A DNA stretch of 64,000 nucleotides from Cyanoderma ruficeps (GCA_008694505.1 VZDJ01000174.1:8054817-8118816); one strand, 5' to 3'. Positions 36,010 through 49,289 are shown, counted from the first letter of the stretch. Program-made: numbers and translations. Notes: a model not told the origin generated them from the letters alone.

Positions 36010-39000
36010 TTCTCCACTGGGGCCTGGGAGCAGCCCAGAAGCTCCTGCCATCATTTTTCAGCCCTCCATGCTATTCTGCATCCTCACCACACCACTCTCT
36101 TTCTTGATGAAAAGATGTGAGCAAGAAAACGAGGAATTTCTCCTTTTTCATTACTTTTCCCAAATCCCTGTTTTACAGCTTGCCAACTCCCTTGCTGTAC
36201 ACCTACATGCAGGTTCCTCTCTTATATCTCACTTCACATGGTTAATTGTGTTTGTATTCTCCACAGGGTTCCTGGCATTTACAGCACACTGCGAGGTCAC
36301 TGATTTGCCACCGTGTTTTCAGAAACCTGCCTCACCATCCTCATGCAAAACTGGAAACGAGTAGAAAGTGAGAAAGCAGCAGTTTGCAGGAACGCTCACG
36401 ATGAAAGGGTAAACAAGATCTTACACAGCCCTGTGCCTGGGCTTGCATCCAAACCCAGTGTGTTACAGCTTTAATAGAAAGGGATGGCTGTAAGATGCAT
36501 TTCATTCTCACTGCATGCACTCTGCTAGTGAATACTCTGATCACCAGACACTAACTGTGTGTTGTGCACAAATCCTGCAGGAACCTGCTGGTGGAATAAA
36601 TCCTCTTCCCACAATTACAGTATATCCCTGTGCCAGTTTTTGCATGTCAAGCAGCCACAGCACAGCCATGTGTGTTTCTAGAGCAGCAAATCCATGAGGT
36701 CCAGCTCCAGCAGGTGGTATTTGGGGTGTACACAAATGCTGGGAAATTTAATCTAATTTAATTTCTTTAAAATATTCCTTCAGGTCCAGTCTGGTTCCTA
36801 GTGAATATCTATCTGATGGATTGATAGAGCACTGCCCAAGTGACTCCCATTTTGTTGCCACTGCCAGATCAATCCCCAAATAGTGTCCCTCTCCATCTCA
36901 CACCAACACACTGCCTATACTTGCAGAGTGAAACTCTTTTATGGAGAAGTAGTTTTTCCAAGTGCAAGGCTGCCATACATAGAGGATACGTGTGGCTGAG
37001 ATCTGCACAATTCACAAACTAAACTGGAATTTTCAGGTTCCAGTTCTTTATTATTCTCTTCATACCCTTGCTTTGGCTGTGAGGTATCAGCCAGCTGAAT
37101 TGGTAACTGTGATCACTCTGTGTGAAGGTGTAAACAGAAACACAAGTCACATGCAGGGAAGAGTCAGTCCCTTATTTTTCCACAGTAGAGACTGTAGTGC
37201 CCGACATGGAAACTGCTGCAAAGCTCAGTGGCTTTAGACAACTCCAAGCTTAAGACACTTTCTAGTATATGTTTTGCCTTCATCAGAAGAGCAAATGAGA
37301 AGAGCGAATCAGAACCCCAAATGGTTGCACCACTCCCCACCAGCCTCTCTCCACTGACTGTGGTGAGCCCTGCTAACCTACACTGCATGCCAGCACCATG
37401 AGAGGATGAACCAGGGGCACTGAGAGTCGGGAAACTGCTGTGAAGCTGAAGGTGCTGTGTCTGGCCATCCTTACAGAGCCTGGTGTTCTGCTCAGGAGTC
37501 TGTGCAGCAAGGGATTCACTCTTTGTCCAGCACTGCATCACCTGTGCCATACCACTTCTCCTTGGGTTACATTTTCAAGGAGCTGTGAAAAGTGCGTTTA
37601 AAAAACTCTGCCATTGTCCTGTGCTGCTGTCAATATATGGAAAAGAGCTTTCTGAATCTCCTTGCTGCTAAGCTCAGCTCTGGTCCAGCAGGAATCCCAT
37701 CCTGTTCAACACCTTATTTTGCTTCTGCATCCAAATTCTTGAGTTTCTGGATACTAAATGGATACAGTGTAGCCCCTTTTTGATATTAAGTGGCATCTGC
37801 ACACCCAGGTCATGGCTGTCATGCTAAGAGCTAAGAAAATCAAAAGACATCAGGGGGAAAATAAAAAATATATCAACATTGTTAGGGTAATAGCTCATTT
37901 GTAAGAGTGACATCAAGAAATACAACACACCCCCCAGTGTGTCATGCTCAGTTTCAAGAAGATTCATTGCCATGGGTGCCAGATACAAAACACAGGTACC
38001 ATCATAAAGGGTGTTTGCACACATTAAACATTGAAATGTTCAGTTTGGAAGTGACTGGAAGTTTTCCTTCCCCAGATTTGAAGTTCCTGTATGAAATGAC
38101 ATGAAACCCACCAAGTTTATGTTCACATTAAAAAAAAAGCCGAACAAAACCATGGACAGATGGTACCTTGTCTTTCTGGCGGTGTCAGCAGGTTGGACAA
38201 GGATTAAGCAGGTAAGATGAGTGGAACAGAGGCTCCGTGGCTGCCACTCATAGAGCTCCCCTGCTAGAACTGACCTGAACAGAGTTATGATTCTTTCTGA
38301 ACAAACCACAGCCCTGTCCTGTCCCCTCCGTGCCCACCCTCTCTGTCAGGCCTGCAGCTCATTAGTGGGGCAGCACAGGATCCCTGCATTGTCACTCTGC
38401 ATTTGGCACCTTGGAACTAGAAAATTCCTTCATTCAGCTCTGTCAGCCCAGTGCCCAACTAGCAAGTCAGTCACGACAATGAGTTCATTTGGAAACACGG
38501 TGTGGGGTGAGAGGAGGCAGGAAGTTAATGAGCAGTGAACACCGAATGCAGCTGAGGAAGGAAGATGCTCACAGGTAGGATCCCACAAGCCTGTAAATCA
38601 AGTTCTCTGTCCAACCTGCTCCTGTAACTGTGCATTTGGAGCTGAGCATTCGTGTAGCAATGAGCACCAGCTCTGCAGGGCAAGGCTGCAAATCCTGAGC
38701 TTCCGTGCAATGGCTCTTCCCTTGCATTTGATATCGTCATCAAGTAATCATATTTTAATGAGGGAGTAGAACATGCTAATTGTTTTTATTCTGCTATTCT
38801 ACATGGCTGCAAATTAAAGGGACACCAGGGAAGCAAGAATCACAGCCCTGTGTTTTAGGATGGTGCACACTTGCTCAATACAGCTGGAGTGTTTTGTCAC
38901 AGCCACTTCACTTGTCCAATGTGCTTTGTAGCCTATGGCCCATAACAAAAAAATAGATGGATTGCTTTTGTCATTGTGGCACCAGACTGGTGAGGAAAAT

Positions 39001-40960
39001 ACTAATGGATTTGGTAGCTTAAAGTGAGTGTACATCAGGAAGTTATGGCATTTTCATTTTATCTTAACAGCACATTTCCTGAGACTACCTAGAGAAAAGC
39101 TGCTAGATACCAACTGCACTCCCATATTTTAAAAAGAATTGCAAGAATGTAAAAATAATTCTAAGACTAGTTTCTAGGTACAATTCTGGTGCATAACTAA
39201 TGTAAATTTGTCTTCTGTTATAAATGAAATATTTGGTTCTGTAAGTTCTCACCCCTGCTTCAACAGGTCTGCAATTGATATTCTGGGACACATTTTAGAA
39301 TTGTCCAACAAAAACTGCTTGGAATTTGGTGAATCCTGACAATTAAACAAATTCTTGTATTTCATCTAAGACCTTCCTCCCATGCACTGAGTTCTTGGCA
39401 CACCTCAGGCACTGCACTGCCTTCCTGTCAGGGCTCTCTGGTGCTTGCAGAGCTCTAAAAAATGGATTGCAGCTTGAAGCAAAATTTCTGTTGGCTGGTA
39501 ACTTGTCACCAGCACATGGTGGTGGTACCTTGTCTCAACAGCAAACTGAGGGCTGGCTGCTTGCAGGGCTGCAAGCAAGTGAAAAATAACATTGATTTCT
39601 GTGATATTTATTTCTGTGTCCAGGATAAGACAAGGGAAAGAGACAGCAGGTTTGAAAAAAACTTTCCTATAAATACTGGCAATTATTAAAAAAAATAAAT
39701 CTTATTACCCAGTAAAACCTTGCTGTCATGTATGACACTAAACGTTTGAACAAGTGAATTTTCACACTGCACAGAAGGATTTAGCACTTTCTTACTTTCT
39801 GGGAAAGTTTTTTAGCAAAGCCAGCAGGCTGGGGCTGAGTACTGGCATGATGGATCTTTTTAGAAATAACTGTTAAAAGAAACTGTGTTCTGCAAGTCCA
39901 ACCCTTTTACAGGGGAACAAGGACAGCAATGTGTGAGCACTGCTGCGTGCTGCAGTGTGGTTTTGTGCCTCATGTTGGCGGAAAAAACAAGTCGATGGTG
40001 GCACAATTTGTAAAGCAATTACTGCTCCTGGAATTGATAGTCTGGTGCTGCTAACTGGGGTCTAACAGAATCAGGTGTTTGATGGCAGCACTGCCCAAAC
40101 TAAGACAGACAGCAAATTAAGTGCTGTCCTGAACAGCAAAGAAAATATGACTTTGTTTTTGCTCTAAATTAGCAACACTGTAGTTTTTATTTGGACTTCA
40201 AAGGCTCACATAGAGACCAAAGCAGCGTGTTGCTTTGTGGTCAGTTTACATTAAAAAGAAGTAACAATGCTAGATTGAAAAGAAAACAAGAAGTCACTGA
40301 ATTTGCTCTTGCATGGAAAAGACCACAAACTCTGGGAGCATTTGCCAGTGTGCCGTGTGACCGACCCTCCCCTGCCCGTGGATGCTGGATTACCATCAAA
40401 GCTCTTTGGCCACATGCACATGACCTCACAAAAATGTGCACCAGCAAAAATAGACTTTTTCTCAAGCCAAAAAGGGAACAAAATTTTTCATAAAAGAGAC
40501 CTAAGACTTACTCTTGTGCTAGTGATTGGATTAGGTAATGACTAATTAGATGAGGTCATCACTTTCTATGTCATATATATACAGTATTTATGGAGAATTT
40601 ACTCATTCTAATTAACAGAGTAGAAATAGTTTCTTGACAAACTTCATTTTCCTGAAACTAAGAGCCTTGAATTTGTTCCACTTTTGATCTTTCTTTGGTG
40701 GCTATGTTTGCTTTACATTAAAATAACTTCTAACATTCCCATTAAGGATAATCCCTCCAGCAGCCACAGTATGACATTTCTATATTAATCTTTTAAGCAT
40801 TTTAGAAAAGCAAGGTTTCATGTTTTAATAATCACAGTGTTTTTCTCTGAGGAGTTGTAAAAATTTATGGGGCTTTTCTATCCTATTTGACTTCTACATC
40901 TTTAGAGTTTGGTGCTAATGGCCCATTCAGCCCGCTTACTCTTTGACTCCTTTTTTATTT
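36010..40960. other. Intergenic sequence, no gene seen
   Basis: No repeat family, RNA gene or convincing exon recognised. Confidence 0.5.
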
Positions 40961-40982
40961 CTTTTTCATCTTCTTACAAAAG

Positions 40983-41028
40983 AAAAATTGCTTCCGTGCC
41001 TTACGCTGTTGCAGATGCTGTTCAAGTG
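40983..41028 (+). other. Exon-like segment (46 nt), unassigned
   Basis: A long polypyrimidine tract (CTCCTTTTTTATTTCTTTTTCATCTTCTTACAAAAG, quoted in part: TTTTTCATCTTCTTACAAAAG) ends just before it, and CAAGTG|GTAAGTAA follows. All three plus-strand frames are open, and the segment is more CpG-containing than its surroundings. With no partner exon it could belong to a non-coding transcript or be coincidence. Confidence 0.2.
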
Positions 41029-42469
41029 GTAAGTAATTTCAATCCAACTGGCTGAAAAAATCCCAGTTCACCCTCATCTCAAAATCACTTGGGGGCTCCA
41101 ATGTAGACACGTGCACACAAACCCTTTAATTCATAATTAAGAACAAAATGTAGCCAGTTGTTTAAAGCAGAAAGAGCAGCAACATCAATATATGTACAGA
41201 CATTTTTAACAGTTTATTGTCTCGTCTTAAAAAAATACATTTTCTAATATTTTATTTCATTCTTGCTTTTTTAGCAGAAAAATAAAATAGATAAATTATG
41301 TTTATTATAATTATAAGATGACCATAAAAATAGCTCTCCAGTGCCCCTGGAAGCATTTTTGTCCCATACTACTCATACTTTATTCTATGCAGAGCCAGGT
41401 AAGACATTGCAACTAATAAAAATCCAGCCATGCAATCACAGGAACAAAACAAGCAAATTCCCCTCTGACACTGAGATCTCTCTCACTGCTCGTGCTTTCA
41501 CTTCCTGAAAGCCAAAAAATCTGAGCCCTTTTGGATAAAGTAATTTCTGAAGAAGAGAGAAAACACGCCTGCTTTAAGTCAAGATTGCCTCTGGTGATTT
41601 CCATTGCTGAAATCCCTGCAGAAGAGGAGCTACAGCATCTCAATTAGGCAAGTCTCAAAGCATTTGTGGTTACAGAGAATAAAACAATATTCTCAGTTCC
41701 AATGCATGTGAAGACACTTAGTGAGATCAATTTCTTGTGAGACGTTTCACTTGATTTGCTCAAGCAGCAAACTGCCAGAAACAGGGACTTACTCCTCACT
41801 GAAGCCACCGCCTTGGCTGCCCCAGAGAGAACCAAGGGGGTCGAAAAGGACCAAGAAGATAAAGAACAGAGCAGTCAGCAGCACATCAGAATGTGTGATA
41901 ATGGAGGAGACAGAAGTTTCAGGGGCTGGGAACACCCACCAAGGAAAGTGTAATAAGTAACTATAGAGGAGTGGGAAAATGCAGTTTCTATTGCATATTC
42001 AAGACAGTAATTGAAGAGATAAGTGCCAAAAGATCTGCAGCATCCAGAAATTGTCAGAGTTGTCTTGCCACAGGTTCCTCAGTGATCTTATCCTGAGTGT
42101 TTCATAACAGATGGAAAGATAGCTGGAATGCATATTTAAGAATAGACAAGGAAAAAACAACTCTGTTTTGTAGCAGAAGACTCAAACCCTGTTGAAAACC
42201 AGCAAGCAAGGGCACGGTGGCAGCTCAGTCACCACCAGCAGCATCAGCCCTGCTCAATGCCCCAGTAGGCAGCAGGCAGATGGGGCTGCCCTCAGCACAG
42301 CTGTGATTTACTGCATGCACACAAAGCTGAGTAACTCGAGTGCTCCTGGATGATTTATAGAAGCGTGGGTTGCTCATCTAAGCAGAGGAGTGGGATGCAG
42401 AAATGCTTGTGTCTAACCAGTTTCCGATGTGGAATCCTGCGGCCCAAGGCACGTCAGGTTGTTTCTCAG

Positions 42470-42630
42470 CCTCTGTGCAAGTTCCCAAATCTGAAAGTAA
42501 AGCCCAAGCCTTTTTAGATGTGCTGTTAAAGGTGCCAGCAGAATGGAAAGAGCTTGCAGAAGGGCCCAGCTGTCCCAGACCCTTCCCTCCTGTGTATCCA
42601 GCTCTTCCCGAATTCAGCCCCGAGGAGCGA
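42470..42630 (+). other. Exon-like segment (161 nt), unassigned
   Basis: An acceptor-like GGTTGTTTCTCAG precedes it and GAGCGA|GTGAGT follows. One frame is open throughout and includes AFLDVLLKVPAEWKELAEG and a proline-rich tail. The length is typical of an internal exon. No family is recognised and no neighbouring exon was found, so chance remains likely. Confidence 0.2.
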
Positions 42631-42639
42631 GTGAGTACT

Positions 42640-45600
42640 TGGTATGCACGAAGGTGCAGCGATTTCTTTCAAGAGCCTCTGGGAGAGCCAGTGCAGCCTA
42701 TCTGCTGAGCAGGATGCAAAGGGCAGCAGTGTTGTTGTTGTTCACTGGTTTCACTACCACACAATTCTGGTCTTTCATCACTCCAGGATCTTCCTTCAGC
42801 CCTTGTTTGTCTGAGCACTTGGAAAAAATATTTACTCCTTTGATTTTTATTTGTACAGTTATGAGTGCAACATTTCTTGGTCTCCATCCTTTTCCAGTGT
42901 TTGAAAAGCCACTGAAAAATGCTACATTTTTACTGACAAGCTAAAGGTATTTTTTCAGCAAATAGTATTGATGATGTCTATTGTTTTACTCTCTATGTCA
43001 AGGTTGATGTTCAGTGCACATTTTGGGTAAGCAGGCTATTACTTGGCAAATCTTATACCAATGAGTGGGGCCAGCATTATGGTTTAGAACGTTGAATTTG
43101 TCACCAGAAGTTAAGCAAAATTTGAAAGTATTTTCCTCTAATTCAGCCCAGAGTCCAGCTAGGGACGCTCTTAGCCTGTGAACACCATAGGGGTGATACT
43201 AGGTGGTCTTTTGTGTTCCCAGTCAATGATATCTGCAGCTGCCTGTCCCTGCACCATCCTGTCACCCATCACTGGTTAGAGCAGGCTAAAAGCTGCTGTA
43301 AATGATGTGCTGGCCCAAGGGCAATAGAAGAGCACCAGGAATTCCACCTTTAACTGGGTTTCTAGTACGTTGGTTTTTAGTTGTGCTGTCCTCAAACTAA
43401 AACAAGAATAAAACAAACTAAAACAAAGTATCAAGAATAGTGCTGGAGGTTTGTGCCTCCAAGAGAAACAGAAAGAAAAAAACCAATGCAAACACTAAAA
43501 AGAGGGAGCAGCAGAGAGTCCCCATTCCCGTGCATAACCTCTGAACTGGTACTGGAGATCTGCAGGACAGCACCACGGAGCCCTCAGTGCTGATACAAAC
43601 AACAATGAAACGAAAGCGCCCCAAACATTCATAACCAGCCCTCTGTGTGCCCCTGGAAAAACCCCAATCTCATGTTCTTTGTCCCCTGAACTAGAGTCAC
43701 CTTGCATTACACGGTAGGGAATGACTGGCCAGGCTTTCCATTGCCGCTGGCACTAATCACAGAAGATGAATATGAACTGACCAATGGTGTTTATAACCTT
43801 GTTTAACAATGTCAGGCACTGGGCTGGAGTCTCTCTCCCTTTCACCCATATCATTCCAGTGGCTCCAGTGCAGTCATTTCAGACTTACCCAGCACCAGTG
43901 AAGTCAGACTCAAATAGAAAGGCACTTTTAGGACAGAAAAATCCAACCGTATTTTTGAAGAGAAAAAAGAATGAGAAGTATCAGAACCCTGAGTCAGAAG
44001 TATCAGAACCAGTGAATTTCTCTGCTTTGCAGCCCAGGTGTACCCATGAAAACAGCACAGTGTACCAGAGTGAGGCTCTGGCCTCTGAAGCAGATTCCCT
44101 TGCCAGCATTAAGCAAAACATGCTTCACCTCTGTATATTTTCATGAACACTTGAAAAAAATCGCAGCAAATACAGTTCAGACCAAACATGAAAATATATC
44201 TCTGGTGGTAGACAAACTTTTATCTTGGGTCACCGGTGCCCTGCTGGCACTGTAACGTATTTATTTTTTAGCATTCAGTGACCTTTGATACCAGTAACTA
44301 CTGAGGCTGCCAAGCTGCCCATGGGCTCTTCTATGCCAGTCTTTATCTGCCTTGTAGGCTGGGCAGTCTGGAATTGCCTGTTTGAGGAGAAGTGGGCAGG
44401 GGAGGGAGCAAACCCTCTGGGAGCTCTGCCCTGTCTGTGTGTGCCTGCATGTTCTGTGTGTGTGGCCCTGATTCTGAGACCCCTGACACTCAGCTAATAC
44501 ACACCAATGTCTGTGTGCATCTGTTCAAGGGCCTCGTAGTTTCTTTCTCTTACACAATGTGGAGAGGGGTATTTGCATGGCTGTTGGCTCTGAAGGACAG
44601 CCTTCAGCTGGGCTACATCATATCCAGTATTCTGGTGTCCACCTTGGATGGAAAGGAATCTTTTTGTAGTTCTTTTGATTATCTCCTCTACCACCTTAAT
44701 TAAAAACACTGCTGTGACCTGTCCAAAACCAGAGTGCTCCCTGGGTTTGTACTTTACCCTGGGCAGTGCCAGCCTTTGGGAGTTTGCACAGCCTCTACAG
44801 TTTGCTCTCCTACAGTTCCATTTTTTCCAGCTAAATTCCCAGGTGGAGAGGCACGTGTCACCCTGATCCAGCTGTCCCAGCAACAACAGGACATGGCTCA
44901 TGTTCACCTAGAACATGTCCCCACTCACTGAGAAAGTGCCAAGCTAGGCAGGGAGGAAAAGGTGCTTTTTAGTTAGACCTCCACCAACTAAATCAAACTA
45001 AAATTACGTCTGCCCTTTGCTTAAGTGCCACTGCTTGAGAAGCAATCTCATTACGTGTGGTAACACGTAAGCTTAAAAGCATCCAGCTAAAACCAATCCT
45101 TCTGCTGTCCCCTGGTCACCAACTGGCAACAAAGCTCCACGTTGACACCAATCTGGCAACCTGTAGAGTTTGCCCTCTATTACATTTTGCTTCTCTAAGC
45201 ACAGCTATTATTGGAACTGCTTACTTGACCATATTGCATGCTTTACCTCCATCTGACAATAATTCATTCTTCCAGCTTGCAACATTAATTACTTATGCAT
45301 ACTATACACACTGCCTCTCTAAGTACATACACATGAAGAAAGCAAAAAGATTTTATGTACCGCTGAATTTGGTGGTGGTTTTCCTACTATTTTTACCTAA
45401 TGTGAGGACAAGAAGAGATTTTTATGACTCAAAAGTCATCACCAGAAATATTTGGGAATGCAGCATATCAACAAATACTGGCTGGCTCTGTGGGTTATTA
45501 CAGAAAACACAAAATGTATCTCTGTGTTACTACGCTGCCCAATAAACAATAAAAGGAAAACTTCACTTAAATATGTATTTATGGATGGATGTGTGTACAC

Positions 45601-46540
45601 ACACACGTATGTATTTACATGTAAACAAAAAAATCCTCCAAAACCATGACCAAGAAAAAGCTGGTCAAAAACATACACATGTTCTTGATGGTTAACACTT
45701 TCCTATCTGTAACATTAGAAAGATAAGACTGGAAGACATCCTGGCACCTCAGAAATTCCCAGGCACCACCAGCAAGGTATTGTACATCCCTCACACCCAG
45801 GGTCAGTGTCTGCAGGGCAGAGTTTTCAGCTCCCTCCTCTTGTTAGAAAGCTCAAGTCTCTTATGAGTACATGGAGCATCCTGACAGACTGATCCTGTCC
45901 TAACACCTGTCACAAGATCCTGCAACAAACACAATGGTCCAGCAGTGCCCTGTGCAATGTCAGCAGTGCCTTCCCATTGCTGCTGGAAGAATTTTGTCCA
46001 GGATCACATTTGACATTTCTCTCTCTGCCTCATGCACTGATGGTTCACAGTCATCCACTGACAAACTACTACAGGGGTCTGCATAAAGTTCTGTACAGTT
46101 AATAGAGAGTCTGACATATCCACACAACCGTTCCTCTTATCCGAAATCAACAACCCAAAAGAGGCAGGATAGACTTCCATTCTCAGGGAATCTTCCTCTT
46201 TTCAATGCCTGCAGAAGAAGCCCAGGATTAGATTATCTTGAAAAAGATGCTTAATTTTCATTTGTTAATGGTGAAGTGCATCCCAAATGTACGTTTGTTT
46301 TTGTATGGCATCGCATCCCATTTCCATCACTTCCACCATCTTCCAGCTCACCAGCCACAATACCCTGATGCTGTTACTGATCGTGCCTCTTGACTCTTTC
46401 ATCAGAACACTTCTTTGCCATTCTCCATCTTAAATGACAATAGATCACTAGAGAGAATATTAAACAAGTTCAATCCTGAATTACTAGAAATCTCTATCCC
46501 AATAGCAATCTATTGGCGTCTCTCCTTCCGACAACTTCTT
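42640..46540. other. Intergenic sequence, no gene seen
   Basis: The 162-codon plus-strand frame at 45057-45545 is in AT-rich DNA, lacks any recognisable domain or promoter, and is not called. A short TG/CA microsatellite lies at 45590-45617. Confidence 0.5.
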
Positions 46541-46554
46541 ACACATTTTACTGC

Positions 46555-46745
46555 TCTTGTACTAATCCCCATCTCCTCCATCTTAATGAATAACTTCCCA
46601 TGTGGCATCATATCAAATGCTTGACCAAAATCCATATAGATTAGATCTACTACATTTCCCTTGGCTTAGACAATCAGTTATCTCTGCAAAGATAAAGTGT
46701 CCAGGACACTCAGCAAAATCAGTATTGTAGTTGCATTTTATCCTG
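46555..46745 (-). mobile_element. LINE reverse transcriptase remnant (frameshifted)
   Basis: On the minus strand, FIFAEITDCLSQGK, then after a frame change VDLIYMDFGQAFDMMPHGKL and an IKMEEMGI stretch, reproduce the reverse transcriptase block of CR1/L3-like LINEs (..F...ITD.L..GK.VDLIYLDFSKAFDTVPH..LL.KL...GI). The first catalytic aspartate (the D of YMDF) is kept. The frameshift falls between the SQGK and VDLIY parts, and a stop follows the GI. This is an old, inactive copy. Adjacent AT-rich sequence to about 47.4 kb may be more of the same element, but I cannot show it. Confidence 0.75.
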
Positions 46746-48140
46746 TTTATCTTCTCTTGCTGTCTTTTAAAAAATGCATTAAATATGTTAAATATATTTT
46801 TCTTCAAAACTCTCCTGAAAGTCTGAGGTGGTCTCAAAACCAATGAACTCAGTAGCTTCTTAGACAACTCTCTAATAATTTTTAAAATAAAAGTATTATA
46901 TCTACTATTTTCAAATTATGCAAGAACAACCTCCAACTCAAAAATTTATTTCAAATGGTTGGTATCAACCTGGTACTAGTTCCTTTGGAGTTCTGGGATG
47001 AAAATTATTGGTCTCCCTCACCTGAAAATGTTAAGATATTTTAGATTTCCTTTCACCTTTATTTTGATAACTTCCATTTTCTTCCCCTCATTCCAACTAA
47101 TCATGTTGGTTTTGCTCCCTTCTTCAACTCTACTGCTCCTCTTTAAAAGCTATGGTAAAAAACTTCATTTAGATCTTGGGTACAAAACTATTTTTAATAT
47201 TTTCCTTGTCCACTCTTCAAAGTAGCACCAGTCCTTTCCTTGTTCCCTGTTCATACATAGCTGAAGAAATGTTTAATTTTGTTTTAATCTCTTTTGACAT
47301 CTATCTGAGACTTATTTTCAGCAAATCTCTCTTTACTCTGAACACTCAGAGGCAGTGGGCTTGTTCATCACTTGTTTCCCTCACTCTCATTACTCTGACA
47401 CAGCCCAGTGCAGCGATGCTGCTGCACAGACTATATTAACTAGCAGGGTAGACATAGTTTAATACAGACGTTTTGGAGATTGGTACAAAGTGAACATATT
47501 TGCAATGAAATTCACAGGCCAACAGAAATCAAAGATCTTGTTATCACAGAAGCAGTGTTTTTATTTGATTAGAGTTGCAAAACCCTTTGCCTCAGCCCTG
47601 TCTATGCCAGAATGTCTCGCAAAACGCTTCAGCTTCTAGCAACAAAAATAGTGCAAGCTTTTTCTCTTCCAAGGAAATGAGAACTTCCATCAGAATGAAC
47701 AGAGGCAGAAGTGGACAAAGCAGTACCTTGTACAAGCACTAAACCACTAACCGAATTTTTCAAACTGCTACCTCCTGTTGTGTTTTGGTTTGGTTTGGTT
47801 TGGTTTGGTTATTTTTTGCTATTGGCTTCTAAGCTCATGATTTTGAGCAGAACCCTCACAAGGCAAAACAGTGCAGAGCTGAGGAAACCTGTGACCAGCC
47901 ACAGCATAAAACTAGCTCTGAAGGGGGGACCTTTGTGGCAATCTTTGATACTAAGGATTCAGGTTACATTTACTGTTTCTGATTTTCCTTCATTAAATGT
48001 ATTTCCAAAAATATTTTCTTTCCTTTTCAGATGTGGAAAAATTACTTCTCAAATTTGTGTTCTATCAAGTTCTGAATTAGTAAACCCAGGAACAGATATG
48101 AGAAATTAAGATAACATTACACAAAGGTCAAAATGTAATG
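46746..48140. other. AT-rich intergenic DNA, possible further LINE debris
   Basis: No readable domain. Contains a (GGTTT)n repeat at 47783-47810. Confidence 0.4.
47783..47810. repeat. (GGTTT)n microsatellite
   Basis: Five to six pure pentanucleotide units. Confidence 0.9.
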
Positions 48141-48147
48141 CTCTGTG

Positions 48148-48220
48148 CATCATCCACCGACTGCGGCCAAAAGACCAGAAGCAGCAGAGTGGGTTAAACC
48201 AGCTAAGCCGGTGGATGATG
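48148..48220. repeat. Inverted repeat with 12-bp perfect arms
   Basis: CATCATCCACCG (48148-48159) is matched exactly by CGGTGGATGATG (48209-48220), with a 49-base loop. It is unusual for this AT-rich area because the arms contain CpG. It could be a hairpin or a trace of a small inverted-repeat element. Confidence 0.6.
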
Positions 48221-48821
48221 AAGGAGCTTTACTGAGGATGTACACTCAAGCACAGCACACTTGCAGCTAAGAGAGAAAAGATTTCCCAAACCCATCTTAG
48301 CATAAAATTGGAATCTCCTCCATGGGCACTTCTGAGTCTGTCAGACAAGACCTTCCAGACACATCCGTCTGACTGTGGAGGAATATTTCTATGGAGGGGA
48401 TAGTGAAATAACTTTTTCATTTCATGAGCCATCCCCAGCTATGCTGATACTATTCAAGCACGGTTTCCAGGGTCATTACAAAGCTTCCCACGATGCTTCT
48501 TTCAGTTCCAGACCGACATTCTGGCCCTCAGCATTTTTAGTGGAGCTGTCAGGACTACCCCACTGAAGAGACAATGAGTGCAAACCTCTGCTAAGAAACT
48601 TTGTTTCAATTTCTTTTTAGAGGCAAATCATTATTTATCCTTGAGGAGCAGGCAGGTTACCCCTTGCTTTAACCTTGCTTTCAGACACAAGCCCAAAACT
48701 GGCATTCTCTGCCCTGTACATTTTGCTTAGTTCCTTGAATTGCAGTGTTTTCGCTTTTCACACGAGCTTTTCTGCCCGGCTTTACCCATCGGTTCGCCAC
48801 TGTAAACAACTGTTTGCCTGC

Positions 48822-48870
48822 TAGATGGCACTGGCCATCCACCGGCGCTGGGACCGAAGGCAGGTGGCAC
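48822..48870 (+). promoter_or_regulatory. Tandem pair of CTCF-core-like motifs
   Basis: TAGATGGCAC (48822-48831) and CAGGTGGCAC (48861-48870) each fit the YAGRKGGCRS core of the CTCF consensus perfectly and lie 39 bases apart in the same orientation. The surrounding 120 bases are CpG-enriched. The upstream CCAS part of the motif is poor in both, so occupancy is uncertain. Confidence 0.35.
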
Positions 48871-49259
48871 TGAAGAGCCGTAAGGGCACACGGCCACCCT
48901 TTGGTCGTTATTCTGTTTACTTTCTGCAATAACATTTTCTTTGCTCAGATTACTTCACTCCTCACCCACAGCACCAGCGTGCCACTACAATAATTCTACC
49001 CATGTCCTCTTGCTGTTCTAGGATGAGTATAAACCTGCTGTTAGCACTGCTACAAAGTGCTGGGGCTGCTTCTGAGCCCATCAGTTGGTTGAAAACTGAA
49101 ATGACACCGAAGCCCTGAAATTCCTCTGGGTTTCAGTCACCTACTTGAGTCTAAGTATTTGGGTGGGGGGTTACAATTAATTAAACTTGTCTGCTTGAAA
49201 ACAGCATTACAGAGCTATTGTGAATAGATACTAAGACACAAGAATGGTGTGAAATCTGC

Positions 49260-49286
49260 TTTTTTTTTTTTTTTTTTTNTTTTTTT
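49260..49286. repeat. Poly-T tract
   Basis: About 27 bases of T with one unresolved base at 49279. Confidence 0.95.
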
Positions 49287-49289
49287 GGA

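Noticed and set aside
35745..36107. Cysteine/leucine-rich repeat frame
   Set aside because: Translation of the GCTGT/GAGCT minisatellite.
41393..41398. 6-nt microexon AGCCAG between TATGCAG and GTAAGA
   Set aside because: Attractive splice strings, but such pairs are frequent by chance and there is no partner exon.
45057..45545. 162-codon plus-strand frame
   Set aside because: AT-rich, no domain, no splice or promoter context. Chance.
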